NCBI GenBank assembly: GCA_019234815.1
Contig: JAFALA010000079.1
Coordinates: forward strand, 1-64,000
Direction: 5' to 3'
Length of the DNA: 64,000 nt
Source: Burkholderiaceae bacterium
GTDB taxonomy: Bacteria; Pseudomonadota; Gammaproteobacteria; Burkholderiales; Burkholderiaceae_C
Under the pieces are notes generated by a model that was not told the origin of the DNA, made no database searches, and was given only the letters and a program-made list of their open reading frames with translations. Position 1 is the stretch's first letter; each line of letters begins with the position of its first letter. Position numbers and translations under genes: made by a program. Below are positions 42,865 through 51,049 of this stretch, in pieces.

Positions 42865-43938
42865 ATGTCTTGTGAGAAGCGGCGGCTTTGGACCGTCTTT
42901 GTGCCCCTGGTTTTGCTGCTGAGCATCGCTCATCTCTCCATGGCGGGTGGACAACCCAACAAGCGCAGGACGAGCGAAGCCGTGGCGCCGACGCCGACCG
43001 GGAGCGCCGACGGCGCGCCGCATCCGATCTTCGTGTTGAACTCGCTGGAAGCCGATGTCAGCGTCATCGACCCGCAGACCTTCAAGGAGATCAAGCGCAT
43101 TGCGACCGGCAAGGAACCCCACCATCTCTATCTCACGCCGGACGACAAGTCCATGGTGGTGGCCAATGCCTTGAGCGACTCGCTGACTTTTCTGGATCCT
43201 GCTAGCGCGAATATTCAGCGCGTGGTGCAGGGCATCACCGACCCCTATCAACTGCGCTTTTCGCCAGACATGAAATGGTTTGTGACGGCGGGCAATCGGC
43301 TCGATCACGTGGCCCTGTACCGCTGGAGGCCGGAGGACGCCGCCCAGCCCTTCGAGCTCGTCAGGCGGATTCCGGCGCCCAGGACGCCGAGCCACCTCAA
43401 CATCGACAGCAAGAGCACGGTGGTGTATGCCAGCCTGCAGGACAGCGATGAACTGATGGCGATCGATCTGGCCACGCAGGTGCCGCGCTGGAAGATTCCT
43501 GTCGGCAAGACGCCGGCCGACGTGTTCCTGACGCCGGACGACAAGATCCTGCTGCTGGCCCTGACCGGAGACCGTTATGTCGAAGCGTACGACGTCAGCG
43601 GCGCCGCGCCCAGGCTGATCAAGCGGATCGCGACAGGCAGCGGCGCGCACTCGTTCCGTGCCCTGGGTGACCACCGCCATGTGCTGGTGAGCAACCGCGC
43701 GGCCAACAGCATCAGCGTGATCGACACGCTCAATCTGGCGGTCGATCTGACCTTTCCCGCTCCCGGTGGCCCGGACGACATGGAAGTCCTGCCGGACGGC
43801 AGGACCTTGCTCGTCACCTCGCGCTGGGCGCGCAAGCTGACTTTGATCGACTTGCGGACGCATCAGGTCGTCAAGCAGGTCACCGTCGGCAAGTCGCCGC
43901 ACGGCGTCTGGACGCTCGACCACGTGCCAAGGCTGTGA
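42865..43938 (+). CDS. YVTN/40-repeat beta-propeller protein, exported
   Basis: 357 aa, ATG at 42865 eight bases after GAGG. Hydrophobic N-terminal segment FVPLVLLLSIAHLSMA suggests export. Six or seven YVTN-type blades: repeated hydrophobic strands with TPDDKSMVVANALSDSLTFLD, TPDDKILLLALTGDRYVEAYD, LGDHRHVLVSNRAANSISVID. Propellers of this class bind ligands or partners, or act as lactonases; no catalytic site is evident. The stop overlaps the deacetylase start by one base (TGATG), making a three-gene coupled unit. Confidence 0.82.
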   Translation: MSCEKRRLWTVFVPLVLLLSIAHLSMAGGQPNKRRTSEAVAPTPTGSADGAPHPIFVLNSLEADVSVIDPQTFKEIKRIATGKEPHHLYLTPDDKSMVVANALSDSLTFLDPASANIQRVVQGITDPYQLRFSPDMKWFVTAGNRLDHVALYRWRPEDAAQPFELVRRIPAPRTPSHLNIDSKSTVVYASLQDSDELMAIDLATQVPRWKIPVGKTPADVFLTPDDKILLLALTGDRYVEAYDVSGAAPRLIKRIATGSGAHSFRALGDHRHVLVSNRAANSISVIDTLNLAVDLTFPAPGGPDDMEVLPDGRTLLVTSRWARKLTLIDLRTHQVVKQVTVGKSPHGVWTLDHVPRL

Positions 43939-44786
43939 TGAGCTGGCAATGCAGGGCTCGGGCGGGCGCCCGAAGGGTGTACGGATTTGGCATGTTCTCG
44001 TTGGCGCTGATGATGGCCGGCGTCAGCGGCCTGGCCCAGGCCGCCAGTTGTGGCGACAAGCCGGTGTTCCTGAGTTTTGACACGGGCCACATGGGCGTGG
44101 CGCCGCTGGTGGCCGAAACCCTCAGGCGCTACGACGCCAAGGTCACGTTCTTTCTGGCCAACGAGCCCACACTGACCGGCGGAGCTACGCTGGACGAGCA
44201 GTGGGCGCCCTGGTGGCGTGCGCGCGTGGCCGAAGGGCACGATTTCGGCTCCCACACCTGGGACCACGACATCTGGATGGCCGATCTGCCCACGGGCAAT
44301 TTCAAGATGAAGCGCATGGCGGGCAAGGCCAAGCCGGTGCTGCACGAGATGACGCCCCGGCAGTATTGCGAAGATCTGCGCAAGCCGGCGCAGCGCTTTC
44401 GCGAGATGACGGGCCAGGCCATGGCGCCCCTGTTCAGGGCACCCAGCGGCAAGACCTCCGAGGCCTTGATCGCGGCTGCCAAGGCCTGCGGCTTTACCCA
44501 TGTGGGCTGGAGCGCCGCCGGGTATCTCGGCGATGACCTGCCTGACAAGGCCGCGTCCAACGAGGTCCTGCTGCAGCGCGCGCTGCGCGATATCCGGCCT
44601 GGCGACGTGCTCATCGCGCATCTGGGCATTTGGTCGCGCCAGCAGGCCTGGGCGCCCGAGGTACTGGATCCGCTGATGCGAGGGTTGAAGGCCAAAGGCA
44701 TGTGCTTTGCACCCTTGCGTGAACACCCGGTCTACGGCCCCTTGGTCAGGGGTGCGGCGCCTGCGCACCCGGCGAGCGCATCCTGA
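43938..44786 (+). CDS. Polysaccharide deacetylase (NodB fold), exported
   Basis: 282 aa from ATG at 43938. Signal segment FSLALMMAGVSGLAQA. NodB metal motif: Asp in FDTGHMG and His pair in GSHTWDHDI, with FRAPSGKTSEAL and DVLIAHLGIW as later motifs. Family members remove N-acetyl groups from chitin, peptidoglycan or exopolysaccharide in the periplasm or outside. It shares one base with the next gene (TGATG), so the products are probably made in fixed ratio. Confidence 0.85.
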   Translation: MSWQCRARAGARRVYGFGMFSLALMMAGVSGLAQAASCGDKPVFLSFDTGHMGVAPLVAETLRRYDAKVTFFLANEPTLTGGATLDEQWAPWWRARVAEGHDFGSHTWDHDIWMADLPTGNFKMKRMAGKAKPVLHEMTPRQYCEDLRKPAQRFREMTGQAMAPLFRAPSGKTSEALIAAAKACGFTHVGWSAAGYLGDDLPDKAASNEVLLQRALRDIRPGDVLIAHLGIWSRQQAWAPEVLDPLMRGLKAKGMCFAPLREHPVYGPLVRGAAPAHPASAS

Positions 44787-45769
44787 TGGACGCATTGAGG
44801 GACGCATTGAGCGAGGCTTTTGCCTTGGCGCAGCAATGGCTGTTCGAAACGCTGGTGCAGCCGCTGGTGTTCGGTGCGGGCCTGGGCGGTCGTCTGGAAG
44901 AGGCCTTCGATGCCACCGGCTGGCTCCTGATCGGGCTGATCCAGGTGCTGATCATCGTCATATTCATTGGCGCGCTGGAGCGTTGGCGGCCGGTCGAGCC
45001 CGTGCAGGACCGGCAGGCCGTCCGGGTGGACGTGATCTACACGCTGATTCACCAACTGGGCCTGGTGCGCGTGCTGATGTTCTTTGCGCTGGACCCGACG
45101 CTGGACGCCGTCTCGGGCCAGATGCGCCTGGCGGGCCTGCCCACCTTCCAGTTGGATGCCGTCTGGCCTGGCGTCAGCGACCAGCCCTGGGTCAGTTTTG
45201 GCCTGTATCTCGCCGTCTTTGATTTCATCGGCTACGGGCTGCATCGGGCCCAGCACCATTTCAGTTGGTGGTGGGCCCTGCACGCGTTGCATCACAGCCA
45301 GCGCCAGATGACCAAGTGGAGCGACAACCGCAATCACTTGCTGGACGACGTGTTGCTGGCCGCCGCGTTTGCGTTGCTCGCACGATTGATCGGCGTCGGG
45401 CCGCAGCAGTTCGTGGCGCTCGTGGCCCTGCAGCAACTGGTTCAGAATCTTCAGCATGCCAATGCGCGCATCTGGTTCGGCCGCGTGTTCGAGCGGGTGT
45501 TGGTCAGCCCGCGATTCCATCGCCGGCACCACGCCATGGGGACGGGGCACGAGTCCACGGGCAAGGGCAGCTTGGGCGGGCACAATTTCGCGGTACTGTT
45601 CCCGGTCTGGGACATTGTGTTCGGTACCGCCGATTGGCGGCCCCGGTACGACGCCACCGGGATTCGCGATCAACTGCCGCAAGAGGGCGCACGCGATTAC
45701 GGACGCGGTTTCTGGCGCCAGCAATGGCTGGGCCTGCAGCGATTGGTTGGCGGTTTGATGGGGCAATGA
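44786..45769 (+). CDS. Sterol desaturase / fatty acid hydroxylase superfamily membrane protein
   Basis: 327 aa, ATG at 44786 overlapping the deacetylase stop. Four to five membrane spans. Di-iron histidine boxes are complete: HRAQH, HALHHS, and HRRHH with a later GGHN. These enzymes use O2 to hydroxylate or desaturate lipid chains in the membrane. Together with a deacetylase and a propeller the context suggests modification of a surface lipid or glycolipid; not known from the sequence. Confidence 0.85.
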   Translation: MDALRDALSEAFALAQQWLFETLVQPLVFGAGLGGRLEEAFDATGWLLIGLIQVLIIVIFIGALERWRPVEPVQDRQAVRVDVIYTLIHQLGLVRVLMFFALDPTLDAVSGQMRLAGLPTFQLDAVWPGVSDQPWVSFGLYLAVFDFIGYGLHRAQHHFSWWWALHALHHSQRQMTKWSDNRNHLLDDVLLAAAFALLARLIGVGPQQFVALVALQQLVQNLQHANARIWFGRVFERVLVSPRFHRRHHAMGTGHESTGKGSLGGHNFAVLFPVWDIVFGTADWRPRYDATGIRDQLPQEGARDYGRGFWRQQWLGLQRLVGGLMGQ

Positions 45770-45800
45770 TTGCTATGCTCCATTTTCTTGAGGAGCATGA

Positions 45801-46730
45801 ATGAGCAAATCCCTGGGCCGGATCATCAACGCGTTCTGGCGTGCCGCGGCGTATTGCCTGCATCCGCGCGTGATCATGCTGTCGCTGCTGCCCTTGCTGC
45901 TGCTGGGCGGCCTGGCCGGCGTGTTCATGTATTTTTTCTGGGAGTCGGCGGTGTCGGGCGTGCGCGGCACGCTGGAAAGCTGGCAGCTCATCAGCGCCTT
46001 GCTGGATTGGCTCGACAGGCTGGGCGCCAGCGGCTTTCGGACCGTGCTGGCGCCGCTGCTGGTGCTGGCCATCGGCACGCCGATTGTGGTGGTGCTGAGC
46101 CTGCTGCTGGTGGCCCTGCTGATGACGCCGCAGATGGCGCGGCTGGTTGCGCTGCGCCGCTACCCGACGCTGGAGCGCAAGCATGGCGCGAGCTGGTGGG
46201 GCAGCCTGGCTTGGTCGCTCGCGCACGGGGTCGTCGCCTTGTTCCTGCTGCTGATCAGCATGCCGCTGTGGCTGATCCCGCCGCTCGTGCTGTTCGTGCC
46301 GCCGCTGATCTGGGCGTGGCTGGGCTATCGCGTGTTTGCCTATGACGTGCTGGCGGGCTTTGCCTCGGTGGAGGAGCGGCGCCACATCATGCAGGCCAAC
46401 AAGCTTCCGCTGTTCTTCCTGGGGCTGATCACCGGCTACCTGGGCGCGGCGCCGGCCGCCATCTGGGCCTTTGGTGCGCTGTCGGTGATCTTCGCGCCTT
46501 TCCTGGTGCTGGTTTCAGTCTGGCTCTACACCCTGGTGTTCGCGTTCGCGGCGCTGTGGTTCGCGCACTTCTGCTTCCAGGCCCTTTGGGAATTGCGCCA
46601 GCAGCCTGCGCCGGCTGCGTCCATCCTGGATCTTGGCGCCGGACCCGGCCACGCCGCGCGGCCGATCGATGCCCTCGAGCTCGACGATCCGCCCGCGCCA
46701 TCGCGCTTTGTGGAGCAGGACCTGCCATGA
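45801..46730 (+). CDS. EI24 domain membrane protein
   Basis: 309 aa, GAGGAG upstream. Six-span EI24/CysZ-like architecture, with ALLMTPQMARLVALRRYP and LPLFFLGLITGYLGAAPA. E. coli CysZ is a sulfate channel; this branch is of unknown role. The stop overlaps the CinA-like start by four bases. It follows the hydroxylase gene by 31 bases, so it may be part of the same transcript. Confidence 0.8.
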   Translation: MSKSLGRIINAFWRAAAYCLHPRVIMLSLLPLLLLGGLAGVFMYFFWESAVSGVRGTLESWQLISALLDWLDRLGASGFRTVLAPLLVLAIGTPIVVVLSLLLVALLMTPQMARLVALRRYPTLERKHGASWWGSLAWSLAHGVVALFLLLISMPLWLIPPLVLFVPPLIWAWLGYRVFAYDVLAGFASVEERRHIMQANKLPLFFLGLITGYLGAAPAAIWAFGALSVIFAPFLVLVSVWLYTLVFAFAALWFAHFCFQALWELRQQPAPAASILDLGAGPGHAARPIDALELDDPPAPSRFVEQDLP

Positions 46731-47521
46731 AGGTCGGACTCATCATCATCGGCGACGAGATCCTGTCTGGCAAACGCCAGGACCGGCACCTCAGCAAGTG
46801 CATCGAATTGCTGGCCGAGCGCGGCATGAGCCTGAGTTGGGCGCATTACCTCGGCGACGACCGCGAGCAGATCACCGTCGAGCTGCGCCGGGCCTTTGCC
46901 AGCGGCGATCTGGTGTTCAGCTGCGGCGGCATTGGCGCCACGCCGGACGACCATACCCGCCAGGCCGCCGCTGCGGCGCTGGATCAGCCGCTGGCGCTGC
47001 ACGCGCAGGCCAGGGCGCTGATCTGGCAGCGCGTCTGCGAGACGGCGCAGGACACGGGCGTGCAGCCCGACCCCGAGCACCCCGACACCTTGCGCCGCTT
47101 CGAGATGGGCATGTTCCCGGCGGCTGCCGACATCATCCCCAACCCCTACAACAAGATCCCGGGCTTCTTTGTCGGCCACGTGCATTTCGTGCCCGGCTTT
47201 CCCGTCATGGCCCATCCGATGATGGCCTGGGTGCTCGACACGCGCTATGCGGCGCTGCACAGCACCGTGCGGCGGCGCGAGCGCTCCCTGATCGTGCAGG
47301 GTGCCATGGAAGCCAGCCTCACGCCCTTGATGGAGCAGATCGAGCGCAGATTTCCCGGCATCAAGGTGTTCAGCCTGCCTAGCGTCGATCACCCTCAGTG
47401 GGGCCGGCACATCGAGCTCGGCGTCAAGGGTGACGACGCTACGCTCGACGCGGCCTACGCCGAACTCAAGACGGGGCTTTCCCAATTTGGTGCGTACATA
47501 AGCACAGAATTGGTGCGTTAA
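46727..47521 (+). CDS. CinA N-terminal / molybdopterin-binding domain protein
   Basis: 264 aa. MoCF-type fold: LIIIGDEILSGKRQDRHL at the start and FSCGGIGATPDDHTRQAAAAAL as the nucleotide-binding motif. It is the N-terminal half of CinA without the C-terminal deamidase domain. Such stand-alone proteins bind or hydrolyse nucleotides; exact role unknown. Its last codons carry the NtrC-type site that serves the glnA promoter downstream. Confidence 0.83.
   Translation: MKVGLIIIGDEILSGKRQDRHLSKCIELLAERGMSLSWAHYLGDDREQITVELRRAFASGDLVFSCGGIGATPDDHTRQAAAAALDQPLALHAQARALIWQRVCETAQDTGVQPDPEHPDTLRRFEMGMFPAAADIIPNPYNKIPGFFVGHVHFVPGFPVMAHPMMAWVLDTRYAALHSTVRRRERSLIVQGAMEASLTPLMEQIERRFPGIKVFSLPSVDHPQWGRHIELGVKGDDATLDAAYAELKTGLSQFGAYISTELVR
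47502..47516. promoter_or_regulatory. NtrC-binding site (enhancer) upstream of glnA
   Basis: GCACAGAATTGGTGC matches the NtrC dyad GCAC-N5-TGGTGC exactly. It lies inside the last codons of the CinA-like gene, about 185 bases upstream of the -24 element. A nearby half-site TTGGTGCG at 47487-47494 may make it a tandem. Confidence 0.65.
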
Positions 47522-47699
47522 TGAATTTTTTAGTGCATTGCGCCATCCGTCGAACGGTGGATGTGTCCGCTGCCCTGGGTCAAGTTGATTCCAGAATCAT
47601 GTAATCCAGCGCGTTCGGCCATCGCATAATGCGGCGGCGCGTTGTTTGTGGCGGACCTGATGCGGGCCGATCTGTCGATCCGGGCCAGACGCCCAAACT

Positions 47700-47716
47700 T
47701 GGCACGCAAACTGCTT
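47700..47716 (+). promoter_or_regulatory. Sigma-54 promoter of glnA
   Basis: TGGCACG-CAAAC-TGCTT with GG (47701-47702) and GC (47713-47714) separated by ten bases, the obligatory -24/-12 spacing. The transcript would start about 12 bases further on, giving a leader of roughly 110 bases before glnA. Confidence 0.75.
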
Positions 47717-47835
47717 ACAGTTTTGGTGCAGCAGCCCTGGACGAGGTCTTCTTGTTTCGGCGGCATGCCCAAGCCCCGTTTTTGCAAGCTGTTCCGCAAC
47801 CTGTTTCGTTTACCCAGATCCGCTAGGAGTGATTG

Positions 47836-49251
47836 ATGGCCAAGACCGTTGCCGACGTGATGAAGATCGTGAAAGAGAACGAGGTCAAGTTTGTTGACTT
47901 CCGTTTCACGGACACTCGAGGCAAAGAGCAGCACGTGACCGTTCCCGTGTCTGCATTTGATGAAGACAAGTTCGTGTCCGGCCATGCCTTCGACGGCTCG
48001 TCGATCGCCGGCTGGAAGGGCATCGAAGCGTCCGACATGCTGCTGATGCCGGATCCCAACACGGCCAATATCGACCCCTTCTTCGAAGAGCCCACGCTGC
48101 TCTTGAGCTGCGACGTGATCGATCCGGCCGACGGCAAGGCCTACGAGCGCGATCCGCGCTCGCTGGCCAAGCGCGCAGAAGCCTATTTGAAGTCCTCGGG
48201 CCTGGGCGACACCGCCTACTTCGGTCCCGAACCCGAGTTCTTTATTTTCGACTCGGTGCGCTGGGCCAACGACATGTCGGGCTCCTTCTTCAAGATCGAA
48301 TCGGAAGAAGCCGCATGGAATTCCGGCAAGGAATACGAGCACGGCAACTCCGGCTACCGTCCCAGCGTCAAGGGCGGCTATTTCCCCGTGCCTCCGGTCG
48401 ATTCGGCGCAGGACATGCGCTCGGAAATGTGCCTGATCCTCGAATCGCTGGGCATTCCGGTCGAAGTGCATCACCACGAAGTGGCCAACGCCGGCCAGAT
48501 GGAAATCGGCACCAAGTTCAGCTCGCTGGTCGAGCGCGCCGACTGGCTGCAACTGCAGAAGTACGTAATCGTCAACGTGGCCCACGCCTACGGCAAGACT
48601 GCGACCTTCATGCCCAAGCCAATTGTCGGCGACAACGGCTCTGGCATGCACGTGCACCAGTCGGTCTGGAAGGACGGCAAGAACCTGTTCGCAGGCGACG
48701 GCTACGCCGGCCTGAGCGAGTTCGCGCTGTACTACATCGGCGGCATCATCAAGCATGCGCGCGCCCTGAACGCGATCACCAACCCGGGCACGAACTCGTA
48801 CAAGCGCCTGGTGCCCGGCTTCGAAGCTCCGGTTAAGCTGGCTTACTCGGCCAAGAACCGCTCGGCCTCGATCCGCATTCCGTATGTGGCCAACCCCAAG
48901 GGTCGCCGCATCGAGGCGCGATTCCCCGATCCCTCGGCCAACCCCTACCTGGCCTTCTCGGCCCTGCTGATGGCCGGTCTGGACGGCGTGGAAAACAAGA
49001 TCCATCCGGGCGAAGCCGCCACCAAGGACCTGTACCACCTGCCGCCGGAAGAAGACGCCAAGATCCCGACCGTGTGCCACAGCCTGGATCAGGCCCTGGA
49101 GTACCTGGACAAGGACCGTGCCTTCCTGACCAAGGGCGGCGTGTTCACCGATGCCTACCTCGATGCCTACATCGAGCTGAAGATGCAGGAAGTGACGCGT
49201 TTCCGCATGGCCACCCATCCGGTCGAATTCGACATGTACTACGCGCTGTGA
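47836..49251 (+). CDS. glnA: Glutamine synthetase type I
   Basis: 471 aa from ATG at 47836, five to six bases after AGGAG. ATP-dependent synthesis of glutamine from glutamate and ammonia. Signatures: [49 protein letters not shown] and the adenylylation site Tyr in KDLYHLPPE, so the enzyme should be controlled by GlnE. Dodecameric GSI-beta class. A sigma-54 promoter and an NtrC site lie upstream; ntrB-ntrC follow. Confidence 0.98.
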   Translation: MAKTVADVMKIVKENEVKFVDFRFTDTRGKEQHVTVPVSAFDEDKFVSGHAFDGSSIAGWKGIEASDMLLMPDPNTANIDPFFEEPTLLLSCDVIDPADGKAYERDPRSLAKRAEAYLKSSGLGDTAYFGPEPEFFIFDSVRWANDMSGSFFKIESEEAAWNSGKEYEHGNSGYRPSVKGGYFPVPPVDSAQDMRSEMCLILESLGIPVEVHHHEVANAGQMEIGTKFSSLVERADWLQLQKYVIVNVAHAYGKTATFMPKPIVGDNGSGMHVHQSVWKDGKNLFAGDGYAGLSEFALYYIGGIIKHARALNAITNPGTNSYKRLVPGFEAPVKLAYSAKNRSASIRIPYVANPKGRRIEARFPDPSANPYLAFSALLMAGLDGVENKIHPGEAATKDLYHLPPEEDAKIPTVCHSLDQALEYLDKDRAFLTKGGVFTDAYLDAYIELKMQEVTRFRMATHPVEFDMYYAL

Positions 49252-49303
49252 GGCCTGGGCGCGAGCTGGAATTGAAGCCAGTTGCGCGCCGCGCCGAGCA
49301 TGG

Positions 49304-49330
49304 AAAAGGACGGCGTGCGCCGTCCTTTTT
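49304..49330 (+). terminator. Intrinsic terminator of glnA
   Basis: AAAAGGACGGC / GCCGTCCTTTT, 11-bp stem with loop GTGC and a T tract, 52 bases after the glnA stop. It separates glnA from the small periplasmic gene and ntrBC, allowing separate control of the regulators. Confidence 0.75.
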
Positions 49331-49380
49331 CTTGTGCGCCACAATATGCGCATCGAATTCGTCAAGGCAATCCTCTGGCC

Positions 49381-49899
49381 ATGCTTATCCAGCCTCATGC
49401 GGTCCATCAAGCTCGACACTTCCTGCTGCCCGGTCTGGCCTTGTTCTTGAGCCTGGGCGCGGCGACGCAGGCCGTGGCGCAGGTGTACCGCTGCCCGGGG
49501 CCGCCGGTGCTGTACACGGACGCCCTGTCGGCCAAAGAGGCGCAGGAAAAGGGCTGCCGCACCATCGAGGGCACGCCCATCACGGTGGTTCAGGCGCCCA
49601 AGGCGCGCGCTGTCGCCAGTGCCGCATCGGGAGCGCGGAGTGCTGACAGCAAGGTCGATCCCGCGCAACAGCGGGCGCGCGACAGCGATCGGCGCCGCGT
49701 CCTGGAGGCTGAGCTTCAGGAAGCCGAGCTGCGCATGGCGCAGCTGCAGAAGGACTACAACGGCGGCCAGCCCGAGCGCAATGGCGACGAGCGCAACTAT
49801 CAGCGTTACCTCGACCGTGTGGCCGACCTCAAGGCCAGCATTGATCGCCAGGATGCCGACATCCAGGCCATCAAGAGGGAAATCAGCAAACTGCCCTGA
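49381..49899 (+). CDS. Small exported coiled-coil protein between glnA and ntrB
   Basis: 172 aa from ATG at 49381. Signal peptide FLLPGLALFLSLGAATQAVAQ, then a DUF4124-like head with VYRCPGPPVLYTDALSAKEAQEKGC (two Cys able to pair) and a charged coiled coil from about residue 90 (RRRVLEAELQEAELRMAQLQK, IDRQDADIQAIKREISKLP). Placement between glnA and ntrB is kept in several beta-proteobacteria. Function unknown. Confidence 0.75.
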   Translation: MLIQPHAVHQARHFLLPGLALFLSLGAATQAVAQVYRCPGPPVLYTDALSAKEAQEKGCRTIEGTPITVVQAPKARAVASAASGARSADSKVDPAQQRARDSDRRRVLEAELQEAELRMAQLQKDYNGGQPERNGDERNYQRYLDRVADLKASIDRQDADIQAIKREISKLP

Positions 49900-49938
49900 G
49901 TCCGCTGCCGCGGCCGGGCAGCTCATCAGGTGCAAGTG

Positions 49939-51018
49939 ATGCAAGCAAACAATCAGACCGGCCAAGGCTTGGACGCACTGGATCTGCTGGCCACCATGGT
50001 GGCGGTGGTCCATCCGGATGGCGAATGCCTGTTCGTCAATACGGCCTTCGAAGCCAGCGTCAGGATGTCGCGGCGGGCCATGGAGCACAGCCACCTCCAG
50101 GACTGGTTTGCCGACGCCGGGCGTCTGCAGGAAGCCCTGGCGGGTGTCGCTCGAAATGCCTACTCCAGCAGCCGCTTCGATGCGCTGCTGCGCCGGGGCC
50201 TGCGCACGCACGAAGAGATCCTGTCGGTGCACGTGATCGTCAGCCAGACGGACAAGCCGGACCGGCTGCTGGTCGAATTGATCGAGAACGAGCAGCAGAC
50301 CCGCCAGGACCGTGAAGAGCGCTCGCTCGATCAGGTGCAGGCCACCAAGGAGCTGATCCGAAATCTCGCCCATGAGATCAAGAATCCGCTGGGCGGCATT
50401 CGGGGCGCGGCACAGTTGCTGGGCCTGGAACTGGACTCGCCGGACCTCGGTGAATACATCCAGGTCATCCTGCACGAGGTGGACCGCCTGCAGAGCCTGG
50501 TCGACCGGCTGCTGGCCCCCCACCGGCGCGCCCAGGTCATGGGCGACGTGAACATCCACGAGATCTGCGAGCGGGTCCGCACGCTGATCCTGGTCGAGTA
50601 TCCCAAGGGCTTGCATGTCGTCCGCGACTACGACACCTCGCTGCCTGACTTCCGTGGCGACCGCGAGCAGCTGCTGCAGGCCTTGCTGAACATCGTGCAG
50701 AACGCCGCGCAGGCCCTGCAGGGCAGGATTCAGGACGGCAGCGCGCAGATCGTCCTGAAGACGCGCATAGGCCGGCAAGTCACCATCGGCAAACAGCGCT
50801 GGCGCCTGGCATTGGAATTGCATATCCAAGACAACGGCCCGGGCGTGCCTCCCGAGATTCGTGACCGCATTTTCTTTCCCCTGGTTTCAGGACGGGATGG
50901 CGGATCGGGTCTGGGGCTCACCTTGTCGCAGACGATTGTGCAACAGCACCAAGGCATGATCGAGTGCGACAGCGAACCCGGACGGACCGATTTCCGAATT
51001 ACTTTGCCGCTGCCCTGA
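49939..51018 (+). CDS. glnL: Nitrogen regulation sensor kinase NtrB
   Basis: About 359 aa from ATG at 49939 with AGG eight bases upstream; GTG at 49930 is an alternative. N-terminal PAS (VVHPDGECLFVNTAFEASV), H-box NLAHEIKNPLGGIRGA (His about residue 145), N-box NIVQNAAQAL, G-boxes DNGPGVP and GGSGLGLTLSQ. It phosphorylates or dephosphorylates NtrC under PII control. ntrC follows after 31 bases. Confidence 0.95.
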   Translation: MQANNQTGQGLDALDLLATMVAVVHPDGECLFVNTAFEASVRMSRRAMEHSHLQDWFADAGRLQEALAGVARNAYSSSRFDALLRRGLRTHEEILSVHVIVSQTDKPDRLLVELIENEQQTRQDREERSLDQVQATKELIRNLAHEIKNPLGGIRGAAQLLGLELDSPDLGEYIQVILHEVDRLQSLVDRLLAPHRRAQVMGDVNIHEICERVRTLILVEYPKGLHVVRDYDTSLPDFRGDREQLLQALLNIVQNAAQALQGRIQDGSAQIVLKTRIGRQVTIGKQRWRLALELHIQDNGPGVPPEIRDRIFFPLVSGRDGGSGLGLTLSQTIVQQHQGMIECDSEPGRTDFRITLPLP

Positions 51019-51049
51019 GTTCACAAGACACAAGGCCTGGAGTTCCTGA

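Noticed and set aside
46556-46726. N-terminal extension of the CinA-like protein
   Set aside because: It overlaps the EI24 gene, and the ATG at 46727 begins the conserved fold with an ATGA junction.
47530-50829. 1099-residue open frame antisense to glnA-ntrB
   Set aside because: Same cause; sense strand has glnA, the exported protein and ntrB with complete motifs.
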